Below are positions 52,296 to 61,822 of a stretch of DNA of 64,000 nt, piece by piece. The stretch lies in contig NZ_NSKE01000001.1 in NCBI RefSeq assembly GCF_002287075.1, forward strand, positions 496,001 through 560,000. The letters run 5' to 3'. Each line of letters begins with the position of its first letter. The stretch's first letter is position 1. The position numbers and the translations under genes are program-made. Origin of the DNA: Fodinibius salipaludis. Its GTDB lineage: Bacteria; Bacteroidota; Rhodothermia; Balneolales; Balneolaceae. The notes under the pieces were generated by a model, which was not told where the DNA came from, searched no databases, and saw only the letters and a program-made list of their open reading frames with translations.

Positions 52296-53951
52296 TTATT
52301 CATCCCGAAACTGCACATCTTTCCACTGCTCGAAATGATGCGTTACTTTTCGTCGCTGATACTTTCCTGTAGAGGTCACCGGAATCTGATCCCCAAAAAC
52401 AACAACCTTCGGGGACTTCGAAAATGGCAAATACTCTCTGCAATACTCCAGAATAGCTTCCTCATCTTCCTCTGCGCCTTCTTTAAGTTGGACATAGGCG
52501 CCCACCTCTTCCCCATACCAATCATTTTCAAATCCGACGGCTATACCGGCTTGAACACCCGGCGCCTTATTAATCACCTCATCAATTTCGAGGGGGGCCA
52601 GATTTACTCCCCCCCGGATAATCAGTTCCTTTAACCGGCCGGTAATAAAAAAATACGGACGCCCTTCCTCATCATTAACATAGAATCCCTCATCTCCACT
52701 GCGAAACCAACCGTGTTTAAACGTCTTTTCGTTTGCTTCCCGGTTGTTATAATACTTCAACATCACATTTACCCCGCGGATTACAATTTCGCCGCGCTCC
52801 TCTTCTTCCAGCTCGTTACCATCTTCGTCGTGGATCGCCATCTCATTTGCCGGAATAGGTACCCCAATACTGGGATAGCCGTAATCAGCAATCCACTTTT
52901 TGTGTTCTTCTTCGTCCAGATCGACAGGAAGAAAACATGAGTAGCAGGTCGTCTCCGAAAGTCCGTAACCATGGATGATTGGGATATCAAAGCGCTCTTC
53001 AAAGGTCGTTGCCACTTTGACGGTTAACGGCCCTGCCCCACAAATTATGTGCTTTAAGGTTGAGGTATCAGACGTCTCTTTTTCTGAATAATAATTATTG
53101 AGATACTGCAGTAACGTAGGCACAACACTAACGATGTGAACCCCCTCTTCTTTAATAATGGGGAAAAAGCGACTGGTTCTAAACTTTTGATTGAGCACCG
53201 TGGATCCGCCCGCAAAAAATGGGGTCATCAAAGTAACTACGGTCCCATTGACATGATGGATGGGGAGCACGCACATCATTCGCGTTTGATTATCGATATT
53301 ATGCCAATCAGCAATGCTCCGGGCATCTTCAAGTAAATTACGCTGACTTAGTGCTACTCCTTTGGGGGCACCTGTGGTGCCTGATGTAAAGACAATCAGG
53401 GCTTCTGAATCATCCAATACATCATCAGGGAGTTCAAGATCTCCCTTTTCATGAGTGAAATTTTCAATCTCTCCTTCACAAACAATCCACTCCACATTTT
53501 TCAAATACTTGTGGGATTCCAGAATCCCCCGAAATCGCTCCCGGTATTCGGTACGTACGAACGCCAGTTCCACTTCCCCGTTCTCCAAGATGTAGGCAAT
53601 ACGCTCATCATCTTCCCCCAAATTGATTGGCACAACCACTAATCCCAAGAGCCAGGCTGCAAAATATTGCACAACGGTATGCCAGTGATTATATGAGATC
53701 GTAGCAATACGATCACCGTGACTTAGTCCATGGTTCTGCATTAACCGCGCGCAGTTTATTACATGCTGATAAAATACGGTATAACTAACCTCGGTCCGGT
53801 TCTCATTTTCATCAATGTAGGTCAAATAATTACCTTTATTATCCGAGCGTTGTTGTAACAACTCTGGGATATCATTAACAGGCAAAGGAGGTAACTGTTC
53901 AGAAGTATTTCGCGCGTATTCAATTTTTTGCCGAAGTTCTTTAAAATCCAT
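52296..53951 (-). CDS. AMP-dependent acyl-CoA synthetase/ligase
   Basis: About 551 residues from the ATG at 53951, which begins MDFKELRQKIEYARN; an ATG at 53987 would add 12 poorly conserved residues. Class I adenylate-forming enzyme: A3 FTSGTTGAPKG, A5 GYGLSETTC, A7 GWFRSGDEG, A8 TGRLKELIIRGGVNLAPLEID, and the A10 lysine in STGKYQRRKV. Substrate uncertain: HHVNG and IHGYGLSETT resemble medium-chain or aryl/long-chain ligases. Monocistronic, minus strand, divergent from the isoaspartate methyltransferase. Confidence 0.9.
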   Translation of the reverse strand: MDFKELRQKIEYARNTSEQLPPLPVNDIPELLQQRSDNKGNYLTYIDENENRTEVSYTVFYQHVINCARLMQNHGLSHGDRIATISYNHWHTVVQYFAAWLLGLVVVPINLGEDDERIAYILENGEVELAFVRTEYRERFRGILESHKYLKNVEWIVCEGEIENFTHEKGDLELPDDVLDDSEALIVFTSGTTGAPKGVALSQRNLLEDARSIADWHNIDNQTRMMCVLPIHHVNGTVVTLMTPFFAGGSTVLNQKFRTSRFFPIIKEEGVHIVSVVPTLLQYLNNYYSEKETSDTSTLKHIICGAGPLTVKVATTFEERFDIPIIHGYGLSETTCYSCFLPVDLDEEEHKKWIADYGYPSIGVPIPANEMAIHDEDGNELEEEERGEIVIRGVNVMLKYYNNREANEKTFKHGWFRSGDEGFYVNDEEGRPYFFITGRLKELIIRGGVNLAPLEIDEVINKAPGVQAGIAVGFENDWYGEEVGAYVQLKEGAEEDEEAILEYCREYLPFSKSPKVVVFGDQIPVTSTGKYQRRKVTHHFEQWKDVQFRDE

Positions 53952-54089
53952 AAAGCACCTATTTATTCCCCATTGATCTGTGTTCAATTTTAGGTTTTGA
54001 AGGGCGGAAAGGCAAATGACTTCCCTATTTTGAACGAACTGTTGTAGAAACTATGTTTTTAAAATACACACGAAAGAATATCATTTTTC

Positions 54090-54896
54090 ATGAAAACGCT
54101 GAATAGTTTTCTCATTTTAATTATAGCAGCTGCCGGAATATGGCTTGCTTTCGACGATCCTGCCCCTTTGCCGACTGACAATTTACCATCACCACAATTT
54201 AAAGATACTGTTGCAGCAGATACCGTAGAATGGGAACGACCTCGTTTTGATCAGCGAAAAAGTGAACGCCGCAAAATGGTCGAGCAAGGTATTGAAAACC
54301 GCGGTATTATAGATGACCAAAAAGTACTGGATGCCATGCGTCATGTGCCACGGCATTTTTTTGTGCCCAAAAACCATCAGGAATATGCCTACGATAATCG
54401 TCCCCTGCCAATCGGTTATGACCAAACGATTTCTCAACCTTTAATTGTCGCCTACATGACCGACCTTCTGGATATTGAATCTGGTGAAAAAGTACTGGAA
54501 ATTGGCACGGGCAGCGGCTACCAGGCGGCGGTTTTATCTGAACTTACCCCACATGTTTATACCATAGAAATTGTAAAACCATTGGGAGATCAGGCAATCA
54601 AGCGATTTGAAATACTGGGATATGATACCATCCAAACCAAAATTGGTGATGGCTACAAGGGATGGCCCAAACATGCCCCCTTCGAGGCAATAATTTTAAC
54701 GGCGGCACCTGAAGATATCCCTCAGCCTTTAATTGATCAGCTGGCTCCTGAAGGGGTGTTAGTAGCGCCGGTTGGTAACGTCAACGAGAACCAGGTCTTA
54801 ACAAAAATCACCAAAACAAAAGACGGTGAAATAACCAGAGAACAAAAAATGCCGGTTCGATTTGTTCCAATGACTGGCAAAAGTCAAAAACAGTAA
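54090..54896 (+). CDS. pcm: Protein-L-isoaspartate O-methyltransferase with an N-terminal anchor
   Basis: 268 residues. A hydrophobic N-terminal segment (about 4-22) suggests export or a membrane anchor, unusual for a repair enzyme that is normally cytoplasmic; about 60 linker residues follow. The PCMT domain then has MRHVPRHFFVP, the Q-T-I-S-Q-P-L-I-V-A-Y-M loop, EIGTGSGYQAAVLSEL as SAM motif I, and the ILTAAPEDIP substrate part. It methylates isoaspartyl residues for repair. A few bacteria have periplasmic-type variants with such anchors; the location is inference. Confidence 0.9.
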   Translation: MKTLNSFLILIIAAAGIWLAFDDPAPLPTDNLPSPQFKDTVAADTVEWERPRFDQRKSERRKMVEQGIENRGIIDDQKVLDAMRHVPRHFFVPKNHQEYAYDNRPLPIGYDQTISQPLIVAYMTDLLDIESGEKVLEIGTGSGYQAAVLSELTPHVYTIEIVKPLGDQAIKRFEILGYDTIQTKIGDGYKGWPKHAPFEAIILTAAPEDIPQPLIDQLAPEGVLVAPVGNVNENQVLTKITKTKDGEITREQKMPVRFVPMTGKSQKQ

Positions 54897-54933
54897 TTCT
54901 TTTTCAATAGTATTCTATATCTTTCTTTGACCG

Positions 54934-56535
54934 TTACTTGGCAGGTTCCCAGGAACCGAAATGCGAGGGAGAATCTTTTTTATCAAACGTAAATTCTAAA
55001 ACTATACCTTCTCCCTGACCTTGTATCTGATTTAATTCAGTATTTAGCTGTTTAGTAAGTTTATTAATTAATGTTTCGTCCAGAGATCCAGAGCCTGCAA
55101 TTTCAAATGGTGATGAAATGCCCTGAAATACAGTTTTAATACTCTCATCTCCTTCTTCTACAAGAATAGAAATTTTGGTAGTACCATTGGAATTATTACC
55201 CTCATACCTACAAATAAGAGTCAACAGCTCATTAAGTAACAATCCATATGTTACGGCCTGATTGATCGTCAGTTTAAAAGGGGAGCAAAACAATTTAATC
55301 CGGACATCATCTATCTCTCCAAAATTACCTTTTATCTGCTTTATCACGCTCTCTATATATACATCTACATTAACATCGGCAGCATCTTCGTGCTGGTAGG
55401 TCTGCTCATGTACTTTACCCATAGAATAAATACGGGAATGACTTTTTCGCAATTCATCTTCTACGAGCTTGTTTTCTGTATTTTGAAGCTGGAGCTCAAT
55501 AAGTCCGGATACTAACTGCATATTATTTTTGACCCGATGATGGATTTCAGCTATCAGTGACCTTTTAATACGAACCTGTTCTTTTAACGCCTTATTCCAG
55601 CTTTCTACCAATCGAATACCTCCCAATCCGGCAGCAAGCAAAATCACAATAGCAATCCAAGCAGTTAACTCAAACGTTTGTGAAGCACTTAAAATCTCAT
55701 TTGCAAGATCTGACGGTGTATTCCTTAATGCCTCTTCTATCCGCAGGGTTCCCAATTGTTCGGCAGAGAGTATAAAAATCACCAGTACGGTTACTACGGA
55801 TATAATAGCACTATACACCCATCCCAGTGAAATTTCAGGTCGTTCAGGGACATCAAAATATTTGTCCTTAAGACGCTCTATCCTATTGCCCACAACAAAA
55901 AGAATGGGAGCATTAATAAAAACGAGCTGAAGAAAGGTGCCGGTCCACCAACTTTGCCAGGCAATAAGTGTCTCTTCAATTGTCAGACCATGAACATGGC
56001 TCCATATCAAGGATCCCAGAGAAGAAGCCATCGACGCTACCAATGCAACACCTACAAAAAACGCAAAATGCGTAACACTGTTTAATGTGTAATTAAAATG
56101 AGTGCTGTAATATACAACTGCAAAAATCCCCATCCCTAAAACAACTGCTATACCAAATAGTATAGACCATTGCATGGGCATATTAAAAGCCAGCGCCACC
56201 ATAAATGTAGAGAGATATGCAGGAATAAATCCCCATTCAAATCCCAACCAAAACAGTAATAAGTTTGATATTAATAGCGGGGGATAAAACAACAAAAACA
56301 ACGAAATTGCTTGTCTCGTACTTGCCAGCGTATCCCAGTCTGACGGTATCCAGTAAATAACGGAGAGGAAACTAATAATAAATAAGACAAGCCATAAGCC
56401 CAGTAGCAGCACTACCTTTTTACTAAACAACCCATACTCTTCCAGCAAATACCCTAACGGCAGCGGGCGCCAATACCCTCTATCTTGCCCCCTTGCACTC
56501 TTTTTTTCGTTCTTCATCTTAATAATACGTTCCAA
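54934..56535 (-). CDS. MASE1-like sensor histidine kinase, HisKA_2 type, with eroded ATP-binding part
   Basis: 533 residues. About nine hydrophobic helices in the first 310 residues resemble a MASE1-type membrane sensor. The phosphoacceptor is H333 in LIAEIHHRVKNNMQLVSGL, HisKA_2 style. The ATP-binding part has an N-box-like AVTYGLLLNELLTL but lacks the second Asn and the D-x-G-x-G lid motif; the lid position reads FQGISSPFEIAGSGSL and ends in QGEGIVLEFTF. No response regulator lies beside it. The start may be the ATG six codons later (56517). ATP hydrolysis is therefore doubtful. Confidence 0.85.
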   Translation of the reverse strand: MERIIKMKNEKKSARGQDRGYWRPLPLGYLLEEYGLFSKKVVLLLGLWLVLFIISFLSVIYWIPSDWDTLASTRQAISLFLLFYPPLLISNLLLFWLGFEWGFIPAYLSTFMVALAFNMPMQWSILFGIAVVLGMGIFAVVYYSTHFNYTLNSVTHFAFFVGVALVASMASSLGSLIWSHVHGLTIEETLIAWQSWWTGTFLQLVFINAPILFVVGNRIERLKDKYFDVPERPEISLGWVYSAIISVVTVLVIFILSAEQLGTLRIEEALRNTPSDLANEILSASQTFELTAWIAIVILLAAGLGGIRLVESWNKALKEQVRIKRSLIAEIHHRVKNNMQLVSGLIELQLQNTENKLVEDELRKSHSRIYSMGKVHEQTYQHEDAADVNVDVYIESVIKQIKGNFGEIDDVRIKLFCSPFKLTINQAVTYGLLLNELLTLICRYEGNNSNGTTKISILVEEGDESIKTVFQGISSPFEIAGSGSLDETLINKLTKQLNTELNQIQGQGEGIVLEFTFDKKDSPSHFGSWEPAK

Positions 56536-56797
56536 TTTTTAGGGTTAGCCAAGTTCTGCCCCTCTTTTTAAACTCCTTTTGATTATTATATCCTCCTCAA
56601 AACATCTCTATCGAATTTGTCTTTGCATACGTAATAATCAGTCTATTTTGATTCTACTATAAGTTTTTATGAATACAAAAAATCAGCTCTCTAATTAAAA
56701 AAAACTAATAATCAATACACCATTTGAAGCTTTTGACCATTGGAAATAATCGTTAGATTATTTTTCATCTTTTCTATTTCCATTAATATCATAAATC

Positions 56798-57613
56798 ATG
56801 AAATATACGCGGTCAACGATCTTTATTTGTTTTCTCCTACTTCCTTTTCTGGGTTTTGCCCAAGAATCTTCAAGTAGTAATAAGGGAAATAATATAGATC
56901 AGCTTTTGGAATTAGTCCCAATCCAACAAACTTTAAATGATATTCCAAAGGATCTGGAGCAACAATTCACACAAAATCCATTTGGTATATCCGCTTCAAA
57001 AAATGAGCAGCTAATAGAACTATTCAACGAAGCATATAACGCTGACTCTCTTTCCAAGATCGCTCACAAAAACTTTAAAGAGAACTTTGACCCCAGCTAT
57101 TCCGACTCCGTTCTTAGCATCCTCGATTCAGAAGCAATCAAACCTATTCTAAATACTGAGGCCGATTTTTATACCGTTCAGGGCATCCGTAAGCAGATTG
57201 TCACAAAATATGAGCTGGAACAAGATGAACCGTCCCAAGAACGGATTTCTATTGTCAAAGACATTATTGATCAAAGGTCTACAAAAGAATCTGAAATAGA
57301 ATCTCAAACTATCCTATTTCGCTCTTTGGTTATTGGTACTGATGCAATCAGCAGTAAGCTTAGCTTAAGTGAGACACAGATTGACGGTGTTCTCAACAAT
57401 TTTAAGAACCGCCTGCAGATGCAGTTAGAAAATGAGTTAGTCAACAATTACTTGGTCATGTACCACGGACTGGAAGATGAACAACTCAAAAAATATGCTG
57501 ATTTTTATGCTACCGAAGCGGGAACTGAATTTAAGGAATCCCTGAATGAAGCTATTCATACTGCTTTTCAGGAAGCTTCTGATCGATTTATCACCAACGT
57601 TGAGTCGTTGTAA
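56798..57613 (+). CDS. Secreted helical protein, DUF2059-like
   Basis: 271 residues with a signal peptide ending LGFAQE near residue 23. The C-terminal part (about 220-265: YADFYATEAGTEFKESLNEAIHTAF) resembles DUF2059, in which a short helix-loop-helix contains conserved F-x-x-T/S-x-x-G-x-x-F. The earlier part is mostly helical and rich in Gln, Asn, Glu. Function unknown. It is 45 bases upstream of the subtilase, so they may be cotranscribed. Confidence 0.72.
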   Translation: MKYTRSTIFICFLLLPFLGFAQESSSSNKGNNIDQLLELVPIQQTLNDIPKDLEQQFTQNPFGISASKNEQLIELFNEAYNADSLSKIAHKNFKENFDPSYSDSVLSILDSEAIKPILNTEADFYTVQGIRKQIVTKYELEQDEPSQERISIVKDIIDQRSTKESEIESQTILFRSLVIGTDAISSKLSLSETQIDGVLNNFKNRLQMQLENELVNNYLVMYHGLEDEQLKKYADFYATEAGTEFKESLNEAIHTAFQEASDRFITNVESL

Positions 57614-57658
57614 ATCAATATCACATTTAGTTGTAATCAATTTATACCCATTACCTAT

Positions 57659-59350
57659 ATGAAAAAGCGTTTTTTAATTATTCTGGCTTTTGCTGTTTCA
57701 TTGTACAGCTGCTCTACAACACAACAAACAACGTCTGATGATGGAGTTACTGAACAATATGAGCAAGAAGAAGCTCCGGACTCTGTAAATTTTGAAACGA
57801 TGCTGGAACCCCCTGAGGGATGGCACCATTGGGATGAGGAAGTTACTCGATTCCGCGGTATTAGCAGCGACAAAGCTTATTTTGAGTTACTGGCTGATAG
57901 ATCCCCACAAAAAACAGTTACAGTTGCCGTTATAGACGGTGGAGTAGATACTGACCATGAAGATCTCGATGATATTATGTGGATCAATGAAGATGAGGTT
58001 CCAAATAATGGCAAGGATGATGACAATAATGGCTATGTGGATGATGTAAATGGCTGGAATTTTATTGGCGGTGCGGACGGAGAAAATATAAATCACGATA
58101 CCTTTGAACTAACCCGTCTTTATCAAAAGCTGACAGAGAAATATGGGCAAATGAAATCATCTGCTTTAACGGACGAAGAAAGAGAAGAATATCTCTATTA
58201 CCGGGAAATTAAATCGGATTATGAAGACAAAATCCGAGAGATCAATCAACAGTATAAAAATATTCAAAATATAGAACAGAGTAAGGCAGAAGCTGAAAAT
58301 ATTTTAAATAACCATTTTGCCGACTCGTCTTACTCCTATAAAGATCTCCAAAATCTACAGCCTACCAGCCAGGATCTTAACTTTGCCAAAAATGTAATGC
58401 TGTATGTGATGGAAAATGATATCGACTCTACACTTATTGCTGATCAGAAAAAACAGATTTACGAGTTTGCAAAATACGGTTACAATCCTGATTTCAATCC
58501 ACGCGATATAGTGGGCGATGACTATGAAGATAAATCGGAGCGATATTACGGTAATAACGATGTAGCGGGTCCCGATCCTTCTCACGGAACACATGTAGCC
58601 GGAATTATTGGAGCAGAACGCAATAATGGGGTTGGGATAAATGGTGTGGCAAACAATGTTGAAATTATGGCCATTCGCGCCGTGCCCAATGGCGATGAGC
58701 GCGACAAAGACGTGGCCAACGCCATCCGCTATGCCGTAGATAACGGGGCGGATATCATCAATATGAGTTTTGGTAAAAGCTATTCTCCCCACAAGGAAGT
58801 TGTTGACAAAGCCGTGGCACAAGCCAACAAAAACAATGTACTGATGGTGCACGGAGCGGGTAACAGTGCTCAAAATACTGATACAACGGCAAACTATCCC
58901 ACTGACAAATATAGCAGTGCCATAAGTGATTCTGCTGCCACTCTTTGGCTTAGTGTGGGAGCCACAAGCTGGAAACCAAACCAGAAATTTGTCGCTAACT
59001 TCAGCAACTATGGCGACCAAACGGTTGACCTATTTGCTCCCGGAGTGGATATTTACTCCACCATGCCTGACAATGAATACAAGTTTCAGGAAGGAACCAG
59101 TATGGCATCGCCGGTTGTAGCGGGTGTTACTGCTCTTATTATGGCTTATTATCCGGAATTATCGGCCCAGCAAGTTCGGCAAGTTATTCTCGAAAACACC
59201 ACTCAATATCCCGATCAGCAAGTAAATGTACCGAGCGAGGGAAATCCCGAGGAAGCCGAACAGACCGCCTTTGCAAAATTATCTGTTTCTGATGGTGTAG
59301 TAAATGTATATAAAGCCCTATGGGCAGCAGAGCAGATGAGTAAGAAATAA
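57659..59350 (+). CDS. S8 family serine peptidase (subtilase), lipoprotein
   Basis: 563 residues, lipoprotein signal with lipobox LYSC near residue 18. Catalytic residues from direct counting: D93 (VAVIDGGVDTDHEDL), H309 (DPSHGTHVAGIIG), N402 oxyanion (VHGAGNSAQ) and S481 (GTSMASPVVAGVTAL). The Asp-to-His spacing is about 216 residues, much longer than usual, because of an inserted helical charged stretch at about 150-295 (for example KLTEKYGQMKSSALTDEERE) that looks coiled coil. It probably acts in the periplasm or on the cell surface; the insert may bind a partner or regulate access. Confidence 0.9.
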   Translation: MKKRFLIILAFAVSLYSCSTTQQTTSDDGVTEQYEQEEAPDSVNFETMLEPPEGWHHWDEEVTRFRGISSDKAYFELLADRSPQKTVTVAVIDGGVDTDHEDLDDIMWINEDEVPNNGKDDDNNGYVDDVNGWNFIGGADGENINHDTFELTRLYQKLTEKYGQMKSSALTDEEREEYLYYREIKSDYEDKIREINQQYKNIQNIEQSKAEAENILNNHFADSSYSYKDLQNLQPTSQDLNFAKNVMLYVMENDIDSTLIADQKKQIYEFAKYGYNPDFNPRDIVGDDYEDKSERYYGNNDVAGPDPSHGTHVAGIIGAERNNGVGINGVANNVEIMAIRAVPNGDERDKDVANAIRYAVDNGADIINMSFGKSYSPHKEVVDKAVAQANKNNVLMVHGAGNSAQNTDTTANYPTDKYSSAISDSAATLWLSVGATSWKPNQKFVANFSNYGDQTVDLFAPGVDIYSTMPDNEYKFQEGTSMASPVVAGVTALIMAYYPELSAQQVRQVILENTTQYPDQQVNVPSEGNPEEAEQTAFAKLSVSDGVVNVYKALWAAEQMSKK

Positions 59351-59362
59351 TTATAAGAAAAG

Positions 59363-61597
59363 TTATAGTTCAATCACTCTTCCCTTTTCTCGTACATAAT
59401 CAATAAAGTCAGCGTAAACTTCATGGGATGATACGGTAGAGCTATCTCCAACCATAATAAGCTTCCGTTTTGCGCGAGTCAGTGATACATTGAGTCTTCT
59501 AACATCCTCGAGAAAACCTATGTTTCCATTTTTATTGCTTCGGGTCAGTGATATAATAACTACTTCTTTCTCTCGTCCCTGAAAACCATCCACCGATTTT
59601 GTTTCCAGGTTTTCCGTATCAATTTTACGGTCCAGCAAATCAACCTGATCTTTATACGGACTGATAACAGCAATATCTTCCGGCTGTACCCCTGATCGCA
59701 GTAAATTATCCGCCATCTTTGCTACCAGAAGAGCTTCCTCGGGATTTTCTTTGGATGTTGATCCCTGCTTGGTCCGCTCTGCAGCATCGCGTCCGGCCGT
59801 ATCTACAAATATAACCGGTTCACGTGGATCAAGAATCTCCGTCAAATTGTTATCAAATAAATTGATATCCAACTGGAAATCTTCAAGGGTATACTCTTTT
59901 ACACTTTCATTGGCAGATAAAATCCCATCATAGAATTGCTTATTTGAAAATGCCATAATGTTCTCATGCATGCGATACTGTACATCCAGCATATTTTTGA
60001 TATCAGAATGCTTTTCAGCCAGTCGTTCAAAAAGCGTGTCTTCCAATCCTTTGTCAGCAGCTTTTCGATTCTTCACCGTAGGAGGCAGCTGCCGATGATC
60101 TCCGGCCATTACCACCTTTTTAGCACGAGTAATAGGTATCAAACAGCTCGGCTCAGTCGACTGTGTAGCCTCATCAATCACGACGAGATCAAACTCCCGG
60201 TTTTCCATCAGTTCACTGCCGGCGGTGCTGTTGGTGGTACAAATAACCTGCTTGGTCTCCAGAATTTCATTAACGGCTTCCTCCCGAAGCTGGTCCGCTT
60301 CCTCAAAAAGCTCCTCGATCTTATTCTGCAGCTCAATCCAGCGGGCCATCTCCTGAATTTTATCTTCGGATACCCCGCGCGAACCGCGCCCCTCTTCAGC
60401 AAGCTCTTTTATTTTGGTATTACTCATACCTCGTCGATATTTACCGGATGGATGGGGGAACTTTTCCTGCTCCTCTTTCTTCTCAAATGCCTGGGCTCGT
60501 AACTCTTCCGACTTACGATACTGGTCATTTTCCTCGATCAGGCTGTCCAGGGTATGATTCTGAAGCTGTGGCGTTACTCGTGCCGGATGTCCTACCCGAA
60601 CGGCTTTTACTCCACGATCCAGCAGGAAATCCAGCATATTATCAACAGCAATATTTGATGCAGCCGTAGCGAGCACTTTCTGTCCGTTGGCTACTGCTTG
60701 TTCAATCACCTCAATAACTGTTGTTGTCTTACCGGTACCCGGCGGACCGTGAATAAGATGCACATCTTCAGCACCCAAACTGTGGGCTACCGCCTCTTTT
60801 TGGGATTCATTCAGCTCTTTGTTGAACCACTTATCTACCTCTGCTTTTTCTGGTTCCTCAGGTGAACGCAACCCTACTATAATATTCCGAAGATCGGCCA
60901 ATCGTCCGGTTGCTTCCTCTACCCTTGTCAATGCATCCTTCATACGCTGGTAGGTAATATCATTGACATATAGATCCATCCGCAATCCTTTGTCAAATAT
61001 AAAGCTCCGGGGCTGATCAAAAGCAACAGTAATAGAATAGTTAGTTTTCTGCACAACCGTACCCGTGGGATTATCGCTGAGCAACGGATCTCTGCGCGAA
61101 ATCATCACCAGATCGCCAACAGCTATTTCAGTCTCCGGGAGCGGCTCTCCTTTATGCTGTCGCATAAATTTTACCAGCTTACCTTCGAGCGCATTGCCTT
61201 CGTCACGTCCTCTTAAATGAAGAATAGCTTTTCCTTCAGCCTCCCGCTGTTGGCCGGAAAGAGTACGAATACTCTCTTCATGCTCCCGCATTTCCTCCTT
61301 GCGTTCCAGCTCAACCAGTTGTTTGAACCGGTCTACATAGCCATAAATGGTTTCAATATCCTTAAAATCTTCCTCTTCTATATTCCGGACCGATACCCTG
61401 GAATGATCCACTTTTTTTCCATTCAATTGAGTTGCCAACTCTTCTGCCTTACCATTATTTACTTCTATAAGAGCTCTTGATCCGTTGATATCAATATTGC
61501 CAATAATGCCCGGATCTATATCTGTTTCACCGCCAATGGCGCCAAGAATATCGCCCGGACCTTGGTTTTTCAGTTCAGTGATTAAAATATTGCTCAT
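59363..61597 (-). CDS. SF1 helicase (IGHMBP2/UPF1-like) with an N-terminal DbpA-type RNA-binding domain
   Basis: 744 residues. Residues 13-75 (GPGDILGAIGGETDIDPG, IIGNIDINGSRALIEV, LNGKKVDHSRVSVRNI) match the RNA-binding tail of DEAD-box DbpA/CsdA proteins. Then a coiled-coil linker with an S/R-R-R-D-P region, and the SF1B core: GPPGTGKTTT Walker A (about 290), LATAASNIAVDNM, VIDEATQSTEPS Walker B, GDHRQLPPT, VQYRMHENIM, and SVDGFQGREKEVVIISLTRS with the arginine-finger region NVSLTRAKRKLIMVGD. It unwinds nucleic acid with ATP; the RNA domain suggests an RNA or ribosome-assembly role. Converging, 12 bases from the subtilase stop. Confidence 0.93.
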   Translation of the reverse strand: MSNILITELKNQGPGDILGAIGGETDIDPGIIGNIDINGSRALIEVNNGKAEELATQLNGKKVDHSRVSVRNIEEEDFKDIETIYGYVDRFKQLVELERKEEMREHEESIRTLSGQQREAEGKAILHLRGRDEGNALEGKLVKFMRQHKGEPLPETEIAVGDLVMISRRDPLLSDNPTGTVVQKTNYSITVAFDQPRSFIFDKGLRMDLYVNDITYQRMKDALTRVEEATGRLADLRNIIVGLRSPEEPEKAEVDKWFNKELNESQKEAVAHSLGAEDVHLIHGPPGTGKTTTVIEVIEQAVANGQKVLATAASNIAVDNMLDFLLDRGVKAVRVGHPARVTPQLQNHTLDSLIEENDQYRKSEELRAQAFEKKEEQEKFPHPSGKYRRGMSNTKIKELAEEGRGSRGVSEDKIQEMARWIELQNKIEELFEEADQLREEAVNEILETKQVICTTNSTAGSELMENREFDLVVIDEATQSTEPSCLIPITRAKKVVMAGDHRQLPPTVKNRKAADKGLEDTLFERLAEKHSDIKNMLDVQYRMHENIMAFSNKQFYDGILSANESVKEYTLEDFQLDINLFDNNLTEILDPREPVIFVDTAGRDAAERTKQGSTSKENPEEALLVAKMADNLLRSGVQPEDIAVISPYKDQVDLLDRKIDTENLETKSVDGFQGREKEVVIISLTRSNKNGNIGFLEDVRRLNVSLTRAKRKLIMVGDSSTVSSHEVYADFIDYVREKGRVIEL

Positions 61598-61822
61598 AGC
61601 CTTATTCTAATCTCTTCTTATCTTCTTTTTATTTTGATTTAGCTTCATCTAAACACAAAAAAAAGTAAAAGGAATTCCAAGCATCTCCGAAAATTACAGA
61701 TTACATTTTTGAAAATTCTCTGATGAAACTAAAAATAGATATGCCTATCCTAAAAACGATATAACTATCCCACTAAATAATTAGAATCAACTTGCTAACC
61801 CTTTTTCTTCTTTAGATATGTT

